From: Versatilivorator sp963663845
GTDB lineage: Bacteria; Acidobacteriota; Terriglobia; Versatilivoradales; Versatilivoraceae
NCBI GenBank assembly: GCA_963663845.2
Contig: OY760650.2
Coordinates: forward strand, 992,001 to 1,056,000
Length of the DNA: 64,000 nt
Direction of reading: 5' to 3'
In this document: positions 33,440 to 41,513 of the stretch, in pieces
Numbering within the stretch: position 1 is the stretch's first letter
Layout of the letters: every line of letters begins with the position of its first letter
Notes under the pieces: model-generated
Seen by the model: the letters and a program-made list of their open reading frames with translations, nothing else
Told to the model about the DNA's origin: nothing
Database searches by the model: none
Position numbers and translations under genes: made by a program

Positions 33440-34195
33440 CTATCCCGGCCTGACCGCGGCCACCTTGTCCAGGTAGGCGCGGCCGGCTTCCTCGAGCCAG
33501 GCGTTGTAGTTGGTCAGGAAGAACCGCACTCCCAAATCGTGGTAGTGCTGCAGCTTGTCCTCGTACCCCAGCGCGCCCGGCGTCCTCCCCGAAGCCACGA
33601 TCTGTCGAAACGCCCCCTCCACCACCGCTTCCACCTTGGGGTCCCGGTGCTTGCCTGCCATGCCCATGGTCTGGGCCAGGTCCCCGGGCGCCACGAAAAA
33701 GACGTCTATGTGGTCGACCGACAGGATTTCGTCCAGGTTCTCCACCGCCTGCATCTCCTCGATCAGGACGATGACCAGCGTTTCCGTGTTGGCCTGCTCA
33801 TAGTAGTCGGAGCCGCCGTAGGACCTTCTGCCCTCAAAGATGCCGCGCCGGCCTACCGGCGCAAAAAAGGCGGACTCCACCACCCGCTCCGCCTCGGCCC
33901 TGCTGCTGACGTGAGGGACCACGATGCCGTTGACCCCCAGGTCCAGGACGCGGGTGATCACTCCGGGATCGTTCTGGTGCAGGCGGGCCACCGAAGTCAT
34001 TCCCCACAGGTCGCAGGCCCTGGAGAGATCGCCGATTCCCCCCCAGCTCACCGAACCGTGCTCCCCCTCCAGCCAGATTCCGTCAAAGCCCAGTGGGCCC
34101 ATGAAATCGATAGTGTCGCCGGTATTGCTGTGTCCTCCGACGGCCACGGCCACCTCACCCTTGTTGAGCTTTTCCTTGACTCGATTCCCTCGCAT
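33440..34195 (-). CDS. HpcH/HpaI-type class II aldolase
   Basis: A 251-residue TIM-barrel from ATG 34193-34195. Family blocks are GFDGIWLEGEHGS, TSVARLHQND with the catalytic Arg, GVNGIVVPHVSS, the metal-binding Glu in VLIEEMQAVENL and Asp in FFVAPGDLAQTMG. Members cleave 4-hydroxy-2-oxo acids, or 2-dehydro-3-deoxyglucarate, to pyruvate and an aldehyde. It complements the RraA- and DapA-type aldolases within 10 kb, all of which would deliver pyruvate from sugar or hydroxy acids. No close partner gene; it converges with the Eis-like gene. Confidence 0.9.
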   Translation of the reverse strand: MRGNRVKEKLNKGEVAVAVGGHSNTGDTIDFMGPLGFDGIWLEGEHGSVSWGGIGDLSRACDLWGMTSVARLHQNDPGVITRVLDLGVNGIVVPHVSSRAEAERVVESAFFAPVGRRGIFEGRRSYGGSDYYEQANTETLVIVLIEEMQAVENLDEILSVDHIDVFFVAPGDLAQTMGMAGKHRDPKVEAVVEGAFRQIVASGRTPGALGYEDKLQHYHDLGVRFFLTNYNAWLEEAGRAYLDKVAAVRPG

Positions 34196-34600
34196 GCTCT
34201 TGTCCTCTCCGTGTTCGGCAAACAGTATCCAATGCAGGCGCTCATCTCACCGGCCTGCCCGCTGCACCCGAGAAAACCGCCCGCGCCGGGTGCCTCGGGA
34301 CGCCAACCCTCATCCGAGTTTGCGCCTTGACCCCGCACCGGCTTTGTCATAGGCTCCTGCCGTAGACGCTCCGCGAGCAAGCAGCGCTCCTCTTGCCGAG
34401 TCGCACCGATTCGAGCCGACGGAGGAGACCCTCCGTGCCCGCAGTTTCTTCCTGCCCGGGGGGCCAGGCAGGTGGAGCATACCTCAGGCGCGTCAGTCGC
34501 AGGAAGCTTTTGAGCCGGTTCCCGGCGTTATTTCCCCAGGCCTGCCGCCGGTCGGGGACAGGCCGCCCCTCATTCGCCATCCCCTTGGGGACGGGACAGG
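34196..34600. other. Intergenic region before the Tat-exported enzyme cluster
   Basis: 405 bp between the aldolase (-) and the first TIM-barrel gene (+). A stem CCTGCC/GGCAGG lies near 34452-34472. I see no convincing promoter consensus, repeat-family member or gene in it. Confidence 0.4.
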
Positions 34601-36184
34601 ATGCGCAACGTGAAACCCTCTCTGAATCGCCGGCAATTTCTGGGCGGAGCCGCCCTGGCGGCCCCGGGCCTGCTGGCCCCAGGCGGAGCCGCTTCGGCCG
34701 CCGGGCCGCGGTCCAAGCCGAAGCAGGCGTCCAGGCCGCGGCGGACCATGTATTTCAACGACGCCCGCCACTACTACCTCTACGCCTTCGAGCCGCCCAT
34801 GACCATGGAGGACGCCTGGCGTCCGGTGGACGAGCTGGTGGAGACCTCGGTCGACACCTTGATCTACGGGGTGGAAACCGGAGGCGGGCTGTTCAGCGAC
34901 ACCAAGGTGGGCCGGCGGGCCATGTCGCAGACGCTTCCCTTCGAGAGCTCCTACTACTGGCGGGCCTGGTACAACATGCAGAGCCTGATCGATCGGGGGC
35001 TGGACCCCTTGCAGGTGCTGATCGATCGGGCCCACCAACGCCAACTGGACTTCATCATCAGCATGCGCATGGGCGGAGCGCCCCGGGATCCTCGCTACGT
35101 CATCGGCACTTCGGGGCCGGCCGCCGGAGGCGGAGGCCGCCTGGAGAACAACATGGACTTCGCCCATCCCTGGGTCAGGGACACGCAGTTCTCCTGGATG
35201 GAAGAACTGGCCGGCTACCCGGCCGAAGGCATCGAGTACGACTTCGCCTTCACTCCCTACTATTTCAAGCCGAGCGAGGTCGAGCGCCACACGCCCCTGA
35301 TGACCGCCTACGTGCGGCGGCTCTCGGAGATGATTCGAAGCAAGGGGCAAAACCGGATCGTGGGGGCCCGGGTCTTTCCGACCGAGGCCATGAATCGTTC
35401 GCTGGGGCTGGACGTCAGGACCTGGGTGGAGGAGAAGCTGGTCGACTACCTGGCGCCCCTCTACTACGGATACTTCCTGCTGGATCCCAATCTGCCCTTC
35501 GAGTCGCTGGTCGAGTTGGCCCGGCCGGGCGGAGCCGACGTCTACCCTGTCCTGCAGCCCTACTTCATGCAGCACGAGAAGCATGCCAGCCCGGCCATGC
35601 TGCGCGCCGCCATCGCCAACTACTGGGCCAAGGGGGCGGACGGCCTGATCGTGGCTCCCTGGTTCCCCTGGCCCTTCCGGGAGGAGGAGCGGGCGCTGCT
35701 GACCGACATCGGCGACCCCGAAGCCGTCAAGGAACGGAGCAAGCACTACTTCGTCTCCCCACGCATCGAGGATGCGGCAGCGTTGGGCTACGACCACCCG
35801 CTCCCTTTGAAGTTGGAGGGGAACAGTCCCAAGAGCTCGACCGTACCCTTTCATGTCGCCGACGACTGCCGGTCGGACCGGGTGGGTCGAACCCGGCTGC
35901 TGCTGAGAGTGCGCAACCTGGTGACCGCCGACACCCTGGAGTTGAGCCTCAACGGCAGCTCGCTGGGCGGAGAGCCCATGCGACGCACCAGCCACCGCTA
36001 CGACTTCCAGTGGCTGGAGTACACCCTGAGCAAGGCGCTGCCCCGCTCCGGGGAGAACCTGCTGTCGGCCAGGCTGGCCTCCCGTCCCGAGGGACTGGGC
36101 GGAGGGGTCACCATTGACCGGGTGGAGATCCTGGTCGAGTACGAGGGTCCCCGGTCCATATCCGGCAGACCCGACATGCTGTAG
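34601..36184 (+). CDS. Tat-exported glycoside-hydrolase-like TIM-barrel protein (paralogue 1)
   Basis: 527 residues with a Tat leader (LNRRQFLGGAALAAPGLLAPGG). The main part reads as a GHL10-like barrel: TMYFNDARHYYLYAFEPPMTM, VDTLIYGVETGGG, then AEGIEYDFAFTPYYF, where Glu/Asp at strand ends could be catalytic. VRTWVEEKLVDYLAPLYYGYF and YWAKGADGLIVAPWFPW follow. The last ~120 residues are a beta domain with VADDCRSDRVGRTRLLLRVRN. It shares layout with the proteins at 36202, 37952, 43131 and 49696 but is the least similar to the first two. No family I can name with certainty; glycan or sugar-acid chemistry is an inference. Confidence 0.72.
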   Translation: MRNVKPSLNRRQFLGGAALAAPGLLAPGGAASAAGPRSKPKQASRPRRTMYFNDARHYYLYAFEPPMTMEDAWRPVDELVETSVDTLIYGVETGGGLFSDTKVGRRAMSQTLPFESSYYWRAWYNMQSLIDRGLDPLQVLIDRAHQRQLDFIISMRMGGAPRDPRYVIGTSGPAAGGGGRLENNMDFAHPWVRDTQFSWMEELAGYPAEGIEYDFAFTPYYFKPSEVERHTPLMTAYVRRLSEMIRSKGQNRIVGARVFPTEAMNRSLGLDVRTWVEEKLVDYLAPLYYGYFLLDPNLPFESLVELARPGGADVYPVLQPYFMQHEKHASPAMLRAAIANYWAKGADGLIVAPWFPWPFREEERALLTDIGDPEAVKERSKHYFVSPRIEDAAALGYDHPLPLKLEGNSPKSSTVPFHVADDCRSDRVGRTRLLLRVRNLVTADTLELSLNGSSLGGEPMRRTSHRYDFQWLEYTLSKALPRSGENLLSARLASRPEGLGGGVTIDRVEILVEYEGPRSISGRPDML

Positions 36185-36201
36185 ACAAGGAGTGAAACAC
36201 G

Positions 36202-37902
36202 ATGCGACGAAGAAGCTTCCTTTCAAGAACCCTGGCCGGCGCCGCCTCCCTGGGCCTGCTGGGCGCCAGGAAAGCGTCGGCCCACCCGGGCCCGAAACCT
36301 GCGACGACCGACTCGGCCGGCCGCAGACCCACCATGATGTTTTACCACGACGGGCGGCACCCCTTGATCTACATGTACGAGCCCCCCATGCAGAAGGAAG
36401 AATTCGAAACGGCCGTGGACGAGCTGCTGGGAACCCCCATCGAAGCCATCATGTTCACCATGGGTGACGGACGGACGGTGCTGCACGACACCCAAGTGGG
36501 CGAGCTGTGGGGGCACAACGTCAAGAAGTGGCCCCACCTGATCTTCCGGCGGGCCCACCAGAACGCCCGGGGGCTCATCGACGCCGGACAGGACCCGCTG
36601 CGCGTCGTCTGCGACCGGGCCAGGGCCAAGGGGATCCTGATCTACCCGGTGCTGCTGGTTCAGCAAGGCACCGGCCAGCGAGGAACAGACACCCGCGCAT
36701 CGGATTTTCGATTCGACAACACTCACCTGGAGATCGGGGCCGGCGGCGGGGTCGATCCCGAGTTCCCGGGACTCCACGGACTGGACTTCAAGCACGAGGA
36801 GGTGCGGAACGAGCGGTTCGCCCTGGTCGAGGAGACCCTGAATCGCTACCCGGTGGACGGCTTCGAGCTTCAGCTCGACTACATGCCCTACTACTTCCGG
36901 CCGGACGAGGTGGATGCGGGGCGTCCCATCATGACCGAGTGGGTCGCCCGGGTGCATCGCGCCGTCAAGCAGAGCGGAGCCCAGCGGGAGCTGGCCATCC
37001 GCATCCCCACCAGCATCGAGGGTTGCCACTCGGTGGGGCTCGACGTCCGGGAATGGATCCGCCAGGACATCGTGGACGTGCTCATCGGCCAGAACTTCTC
37101 GGGTCCCGAGCTGGTGGACCAGAACGCCGACTTCCGCCCCCTGGTGGCGGCCGCCAAGGAGTCGCCGTGCCGGGTCCTGGCGGCCATCCACAGCCACGTC
37201 GACTCCGATCGGCTGGGCGAGGCCACCGTCAAGATGATTCGGGCCGCGGCCTGCAACTACTGGGACCAGGGCGTCGACGGGCTCTACCTGGCCCATTGGT
37301 TCAGCAACTGGCCCTACGAGGGAGACTTCTACGAAAAGCTGCGCGAGCTTCCCTATCCCGAGGTGATGGCCCCCAAGGACAAGACCTACTTCGTGACCAC
37401 CATGACCGGCCGTTACCCCAAGCCTTCCACCGAGCCCGGACTCTCCATGCAGTTGCCGGCCGACCTCGAGGTCAACCGGCCGGTCAAGGTGGAGATGTCG
37501 GTCAGCGACGACCTGCCCCGCTGGCACAAGGACGGCCGCGTCCATGAAGTCCTCCTGAGGGCCAGAATGATCAATTCCACCGAACTGGACCGGTTCAGCT
37601 TCCGCCTGAACGGCAAGGCCCTTCCCCAGTCCGGCCTGCGCAAGATCAATCAGCTCTACCGCATGGTGGCGCCGCGCTACCGGGTCAACAACTGCTACTG
37701 GCACATCTACCGGCTGGACCGCAGCCATTGGCCGCGCAAGGGGAGCAACACGGTGGAGATCACCCTGACCCAAAGAGACCCCGACATCACCCCCCAGATC
37801 TTCCTGAGAGACCTGGAGCTGGACATCAAGTACCTGATGGGCAAGAACTTCCACCGGGGACAGGACCCCGACCTGGGCGAAGTCCAGTCCCTGACCGACT
37901 GA
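36202..37902 (+). CDS. Tat-exported glycoside-hydrolase-like TIM-barrel protein (paralogue 2)
   Basis: 566 residues starting at ATG 36202 behind AAGGAG. The Tat leader is RRRSFLSRTLAGAASLG. Barrel features: MMFYHDGRHPLIYMYEPPM, IEAIMFTMGDGRTVLHDT, VDGFELQLDYMPYYF (candidate catalytic strand), VREWIRQDIVDVLIGQNF and YWDQGVDGLYLAHWFSNW. The C-terminal ~150 residues form a beta domain ending in LELDIKYLMGKNFH. It is strikingly close to the next gene product (long stretches nearly identical), so the two are a recent tandem duplication. It begins 17 bp after the stop of 34601-36184, in one operon. Confidence 0.75.
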   Translation: MRRRSFLSRTLAGAASLGLLGARKASAHPGPKPATTDSAGRRPTMMFYHDGRHPLIYMYEPPMQKEEFETAVDELLGTPIEAIMFTMGDGRTVLHDTQVGELWGHNVKKWPHLIFRRAHQNARGLIDAGQDPLRVVCDRARAKGILIYPVLLVQQGTGQRGTDTRASDFRFDNTHLEIGAGGGVDPEFPGLHGLDFKHEEVRNERFALVEETLNRYPVDGFELQLDYMPYYFRPDEVDAGRPIMTEWVARVHRAVKQSGAQRELAIRIPTSIEGCHSVGLDVREWIRQDIVDVLIGQNFSGPELVDQNADFRPLVAAAKESPCRVLAAIHSHVDSDRLGEATVKMIRAAACNYWDQGVDGLYLAHWFSNWPYEGDFYEKLRELPYPEVMAPKDKTYFVTTMTGRYPKPSTEPGLSMQLPADLEVNRPVKVEMSVSDDLPRWHKDGRVHEVLLRARMINSTELDRFSFRLNGKALPQSGLRKINQLYRMVAPRYRVNNCYWHIYRLDRSHWPRKGSNTVEITLTQRDPDITPQIFLRDLELDIKYLMGKNFHRGQDPDLGEVQSLTD

Positions 37903-37951
37903 GTTCTGCAATCCTCGGGGGGACTGACACCCCGGGGCGGTGAAGCAACCC

Positions 37952-39646
37952 ATGAAACGGCGCCGTTTCTTCCAAACCGCCGCTGCAGCCGGCCTGGCCG
38001 GCGGGGCGGCCTCCCTCTCCCCGCAAACGCAGCCGGCCCAAGCCTCCGCTTCGGATGACCGGGGGGCAGCCCGCAAGCCCCGCATCCTGTTCTACCACGA
38101 CGGCCGTCATCCCCTGATCTACATGTACGAGCCCCCCATGCGAAAGGAGCAGTTCGAGTCGGCCGTGGACGAACTGCTCGGGACCCCGGTGGAAGCGCTG
38201 ATGTTCACCATGGGCGACGGCCGCACCGTGCTGCACGACACCCGGGTGGGCGAGCTCTGGGGAGACCACCTCAGGAACAGCCAATGGCCCCACCTCATCT
38301 TCCGCCGCGCCTACCAGAACGCCAAGGGCCTGATCCGGGCGGGCCAGGACCCGCTGCGCGTCGTCTGCGACCGGGCCCGGAGCCGGGGAATGCTGATCTA
38401 CCCGGTGCTGCTGGTCCAGCAGGGGACCGGAAAGCGCGGGGAGGACACCCGCGCCTCGGAGTTCCGCCTGAACCACCGCCACCTGGAAATCGGCGCCGGA
38501 GGCGGGGTGGACTCGGCCTTCCCCGGTTTCCACGGCCTGGACTTCAAGCACGAGGCGGTGCGCCGGGAGCGCTTCGCCCTGATCGAGGAGACGCTGCAGC
38601 GCTACCCGGTGGATGGCTTCGAGCTGCAGCTCAACTACATGCCCTACTACTTCCGTCCCGACGAGGTCGAGCCCGGGCGCCGGATCATGACCGAGTGGAT
38701 TGGGCGGGTCTACCGGGCGGTGAAGCGGAGCGGGGAGGGGCGTGAGCTGGTCCTGCGGGTGCCGGCCAGCCTGGAACAGTGCGAGTCGGTGGGGATGGAC
38801 ATCCGGGAATGGCTGCGGCAAGGCATCGTGGACGTGCTCATTCCGCAGGGTCCCGGGCGCTTCGATCCGATGCTGGACCTGGGGCCGATGGTGTCGGCCG
38901 CGCGTGGGACCGATTGCCGCATTCACGGTTATCTCCCCAGCACGGTGGACTCCGATCGCCTGATGGAGTCCACCCTCCCCGTCACCCGGGCCGCCGCCTG
39001 TAATCTGTGGGACCAGGGGGTGGACGGGCTCTACGTGGCCCAGTGGTTCAGCACCTGGCCCTACCGGAGCTCCTTTTACGAGCGGCTGCGGGAACTGCCC
39101 CATCCCGATGTCATGGCTCCCAGGGACAAGCACTATTTCCTGCAGACCACCACGGGACGCTACCCCAACCGTCGCGGGCGGCATCTCCCGGCGGAGCTGG
39201 AAGTCGGCCGGCCGGTGAGCCTGGAATTCAGGATCAGCGACGAGCTGCCGCGCTGGGCCAGGACGGGGCGGGTTCACCAGGTCCTCTTGCGGATCCGGAT
39301 GTCCAATACCACCGAGCTGGACCGCCTCGTCTTCCGGCTGAACGGGAAGCCGCTTCCCGATTCGAGGTTGCGCAAGATCAACGAAATGTTTAAGCTCAAG
39401 ATCCCGCGCTTCTTCCAGTTCGGTTACTGGTATGTCTACAGGCTGGACGCGGACCACTGGCCGGTCAGGGGCCTCAACCGGCTGGAGGTGGAGCTGAAGC
39501 AGCGGGACCCGCAGGTCACGCCCCGGATCGCGGTGAGCAACCTGGAACTGGAGATCAAGTACCTGCTGGGGAAGAACATGCGGCGGGACTCGGAGACCGA
39601 TCTGGGCGAGCGGGAAAGTCTCACCGATCGGCATGGGACGGCATGA
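37952..39646 (+). CDS. Tat-exported glycoside-hydrolase-like TIM-barrel protein (paralogue 3)
   Basis: ATG 37952 is chosen over GTG 37940 because it places RRRFF at the start of the Tat leader (MKRRRFFQTAAAAGLAGG). The 564-residue product mirrors paralogue 2: ILFYHDGRHPLIYMYEPPM, VEALMFTMGDGRTVLHDT, VDGFELQLNYMPYYF, and the tail NLELEIKYLLGKNM. The insertion-free alignment means one is a direct copy. The last four bases overlap the start of the next gene (ATGA at 39643-39646), so translation is coupled. Substrate and reaction unknown. Confidence 0.75.
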   Translation: MKRRRFFQTAAAAGLAGGAASLSPQTQPAQASASDDRGAARKPRILFYHDGRHPLIYMYEPPMRKEQFESAVDELLGTPVEALMFTMGDGRTVLHDTRVGELWGDHLRNSQWPHLIFRRAYQNAKGLIRAGQDPLRVVCDRARSRGMLIYPVLLVQQGTGKRGEDTRASEFRLNHRHLEIGAGGGVDSAFPGFHGLDFKHEAVRRERFALIEETLQRYPVDGFELQLNYMPYYFRPDEVEPGRRIMTEWIGRVYRAVKRSGEGRELVLRVPASLEQCESVGMDIREWLRQGIVDVLIPQGPGRFDPMLDLGPMVSAARGTDCRIHGYLPSTVDSDRLMESTLPVTRAAACNLWDQGVDGLYVAQWFSTWPYRSSFYERLRELPHPDVMAPRDKHYFLQTTTGRYPNRRGRHLPAELEVGRPVSLEFRISDELPRWARTGRVHQVLLRIRMSNTTELDRLVFRLNGKPLPDSRLRKINEMFKLKIPRFFQFGYWYVYRLDADHWPVRGLNRLEVELKQRDPQVTPRIAVSNLELEIKYLLGKNMRRDSETDLGERESLTDRHGTA

Positions 39647-40440
39647 ATCGACGTCACTTCTTGCAGGGAGCTGGAATTCTCTTGACGGGCGGCAGCACTC
39701 TCGACCGGGAAGCTCAGGCTTCCTCGCAAAACGAGCGCCGGGTCCTGATCACCAGCGGTGAGACGGAATTGGCCCAGGTCATCGCCGACCACCTCAGCCG
39801 CGACCGCGAGGTCCGGCTCACGGGTCTGACGGCTGTCCCCAGCCGCTTCCCCTTCGCCGCCTGCCAACTGGATCACGACTCGGCCACCGACGAGCTGGTG
39901 CGGGGAGTGGGGGCCGTCGTCCACGTGGCCGAGCCGCCTTCGGGCGCGGACGAGCGGGAGCAGATCGACCACCTGACCCGCAGGACCTACAACCTGGCCA
40001 GGGCCGCCGTGGACGCCGGGGTCGAGCGGCTGCTCTTTCTCAGCACGCTGGAGCTGATGACGGGCTACGAGGAGGACTTCCTGGTCAGCGAACGCTGGCG
40101 GCCGCTCCCCACCACCCGGCCGTCCGTGCTGGCCAGGCACCTGGGCGAGTACACCTGCAGGGAGTTCGCCCGGGAGCAGAAGCTGCAGGTGATCGTGCTT
40201 CGACTCGGCAAGGTGGTCAAGGCCGCGGCGGTCAGTGGGCAAGCCCCCGATCCCCTCTGGGTGGAGGAGCGGGAGGTGGCCCAGGCGGTCGCCGGCGCCC
40301 TGGACGCCAAGCTCTCCGACCACGCCCAGGGCGTGGGCCGCTGGAGAATCTTCAACGTGCAGTCGGAGTTCCCGGGGTCCCGCTTCCCGGTCTCCAACGC
40401 CAAGGGGGCTCTGGGCTACCGGCCCTGGTTCAAGCCCTGA
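39643..40440 (+). CDS. Tat-exported SDR-like protein with degenerate Rossmann glycines
   Basis: 265 residues from ATG 39643, overlapping the previous stop by four bases. The leader MNRRHFLQGAGILLTGG is Tat-type. The domain looks like an extended short-chain dehydrogenase (ADHLSRDREVRLTGL, AVVHVAEPP, LFLSTLELM, LEYTCREF-type helix). The dinucleotide loop, however, reads LITSGETELAQ instead of GxxGxxG, and no YxxxK pair is clear. It probably lost or altered cofactor binding and may be a partner or structural derivative of the downstream intact SDR. A Tat signal on an SDR is unusual. Confidence 0.65.
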   Translation: MNRRHFLQGAGILLTGGSTLDREAQASSQNERRVLITSGETELAQVIADHLSRDREVRLTGLTAVPSRFPFAACQLDHDSATDELVRGVGAVVHVAEPPSGADEREQIDHLTRRTYNLARAAVDAGVERLLFLSTLELMTGYEEDFLVSERWRPLPTTRPSVLARHLGEYTCREFAREQKLQVIVLRLGKVVKAAAVSGQAPDPLWVEEREVAQAVAGALDAKLSDHAQGVGRWRIFNVQSEFPGSRFPVSNAKGALGYRPWFKP

Positions 40441-40461
40441 GCGGAATGGCAGGATAGATCC

Positions 40462-41190
40462 ATGAAAGTGCTCATCATCGGAGCCACCGGCTATCTGGGG
40501 CCGCACGTGGTCAAGGCGCTGGAGGACCACCACCAGCTCCTGCTCACCGATATCAAGCCGCCCAAGGAGAACACGCCCCACCCCTTCCAGAGGGTGGATG
40601 TCAGCTCCATGGAGCAGGTGCAGCGGGCCGCCGAGGGAATGGATGCCATCCTCAACCTTTCGGTGCTGCGGGAGCACCGGCGGATCGCCTTCGACGTAAA
40701 CGCCCTGGGCTGCTACAACATCATGCGGGCAGCCGTGGACCACGGGATTCGCCGGGTCATCAACACCGGACCCCACTTCACCATCACGGGTCCGCTCTAC
40801 GAGGGCATCGACCACGGCATCACGCCCGACGTCCCTCCTCACCCCAGCACCATCCTCTACGCCTTGACCAAGTCCCTGGGCCAGGAGATCTGCCGGGTGT
40901 TCAGCCAACACCACGACGTCTACGTGCTGGACTACCTGTTCTACAACTTTCGCGACCCCAAGCAGGTGAAGCGGGGCTCGGGAGGAGTGCCCTTCATCGT
41001 CTCCTGGGATGACGCCGGAGAGGCCTTCCGGCTCGGCCTGGAGATCGAACTGGACCGGCTGCCCTCCCGCTGCGAAATCTTCTTCATCTGCGCGGACATG
41101 CCCCAAGGGAAGTTTCTCAACGAAAAGACCAGGCGCGTGCTGGGCTTCAAGCCCAAGGACGACCTGGCCTACCTTTGGCGCCGGCCCTGA
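40462..41190 (+). CDS. NAD(P)-dependent epimerase/dehydratase (extended SDR)
   Basis: 242 residues without a signal peptide. The cofactor loop is canonical, VLIIGATGYLGPHVVKAL, followed by DAILNLS, GCYNIMRAAVDHGIRRVINT and the YxxxK-type YALTKSLGQEI, where Tyr and Lys would be catalytic. It acts on a nucleotide-sugar or sugar-acid in the cytoplasm. It is downstream of the degenerate exported SDR by 21 bp, with the same orientation. The C-terminal domain (RCEIFFICADMPQGKFLN) fits sugar-nucleotide epimerases. The exact substrate is unknown. Confidence 0.82.
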   Translation: MKVLIIGATGYLGPHVVKALEDHHQLLLTDIKPPKENTPHPFQRVDVSSMEQVQRAAEGMDAILNLSVLREHRRIAFDVNALGCYNIMRAAVDHGIRRVINTGPHFTITGPLYEGIDHGITPDVPPHPSTILYALTKSLGQEICRVFSQHHDVYVLDYLFYNFRDPKQVKRGSGGVPFIVSWDDAGEAFRLGLEIELDRLPSRCEIFFICADMPQGKFLNEKTRRVLGFKPKDDLAYLWRRP

Positions 41191-41513
41191 TTGCGGGACT
41201 CTGTTCTCCATGGGCTTTCGCCCACGGCTAAGCGCGGACGCCGCTTCTCGGCTGACTGGAATCCTCGGGCTGGCGCCCGGGGAACCATCATTAACGGAGT
41301 CTACTGCAAAATTCGCCAGGGGGACGATTACCGGCAATGGCCACAAAAGGCACAAAAACACAAAGGGTGACTTTTGTGCCTTTTGTGCTTTTTGTGGTTG
41401 GACAGCATTTTTCCCAAGGTCGCACCCGATATTGAATAGGGCAGAACCTCAGGTTTGCCGGCACAATCACCTGCCCCGCTGCGAATCTTGCAAAAAGCTC
41501 AACGGATAAACCC
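41191..41513. other. Intergenic region carrying family-B repeat copy 1
   Basis: 323 bp between SDR and enolase-like gene. Positions 41305-41500 are the family-B repeat. Short GC stems occur before it (GGGCTTTCGCCCA-type and CGGGCTGGCGCCCG). No gene or clear promoter seen. Confidence 0.5.
41305..41500 (+). repeat. Intergenic repeat family B, copy 1
   Basis: A structured ~196-bp element. It begins GCAAAATTCGCCAGGGGGAC and contains an inverted pair built from CCACAAAAGGCACAAA and its complement. It then carries a conserved right half (GGTCGCACCCGATATTGAA, GCAGAACCTCAGGTT, ACCTGCCCCGC). The reverse complement of 42925-43111 aligns with it end to end, so the enolase gene between is flanked by inverted copies. 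Confidence 0.75.

Noticed and set aside
34196..34600. Small gene between the aldolase and the first TIM-barrel gene
   Set aside because: Frames there are Arg/Gly-rich with no ribosome site or similarity; treated as intergenic.
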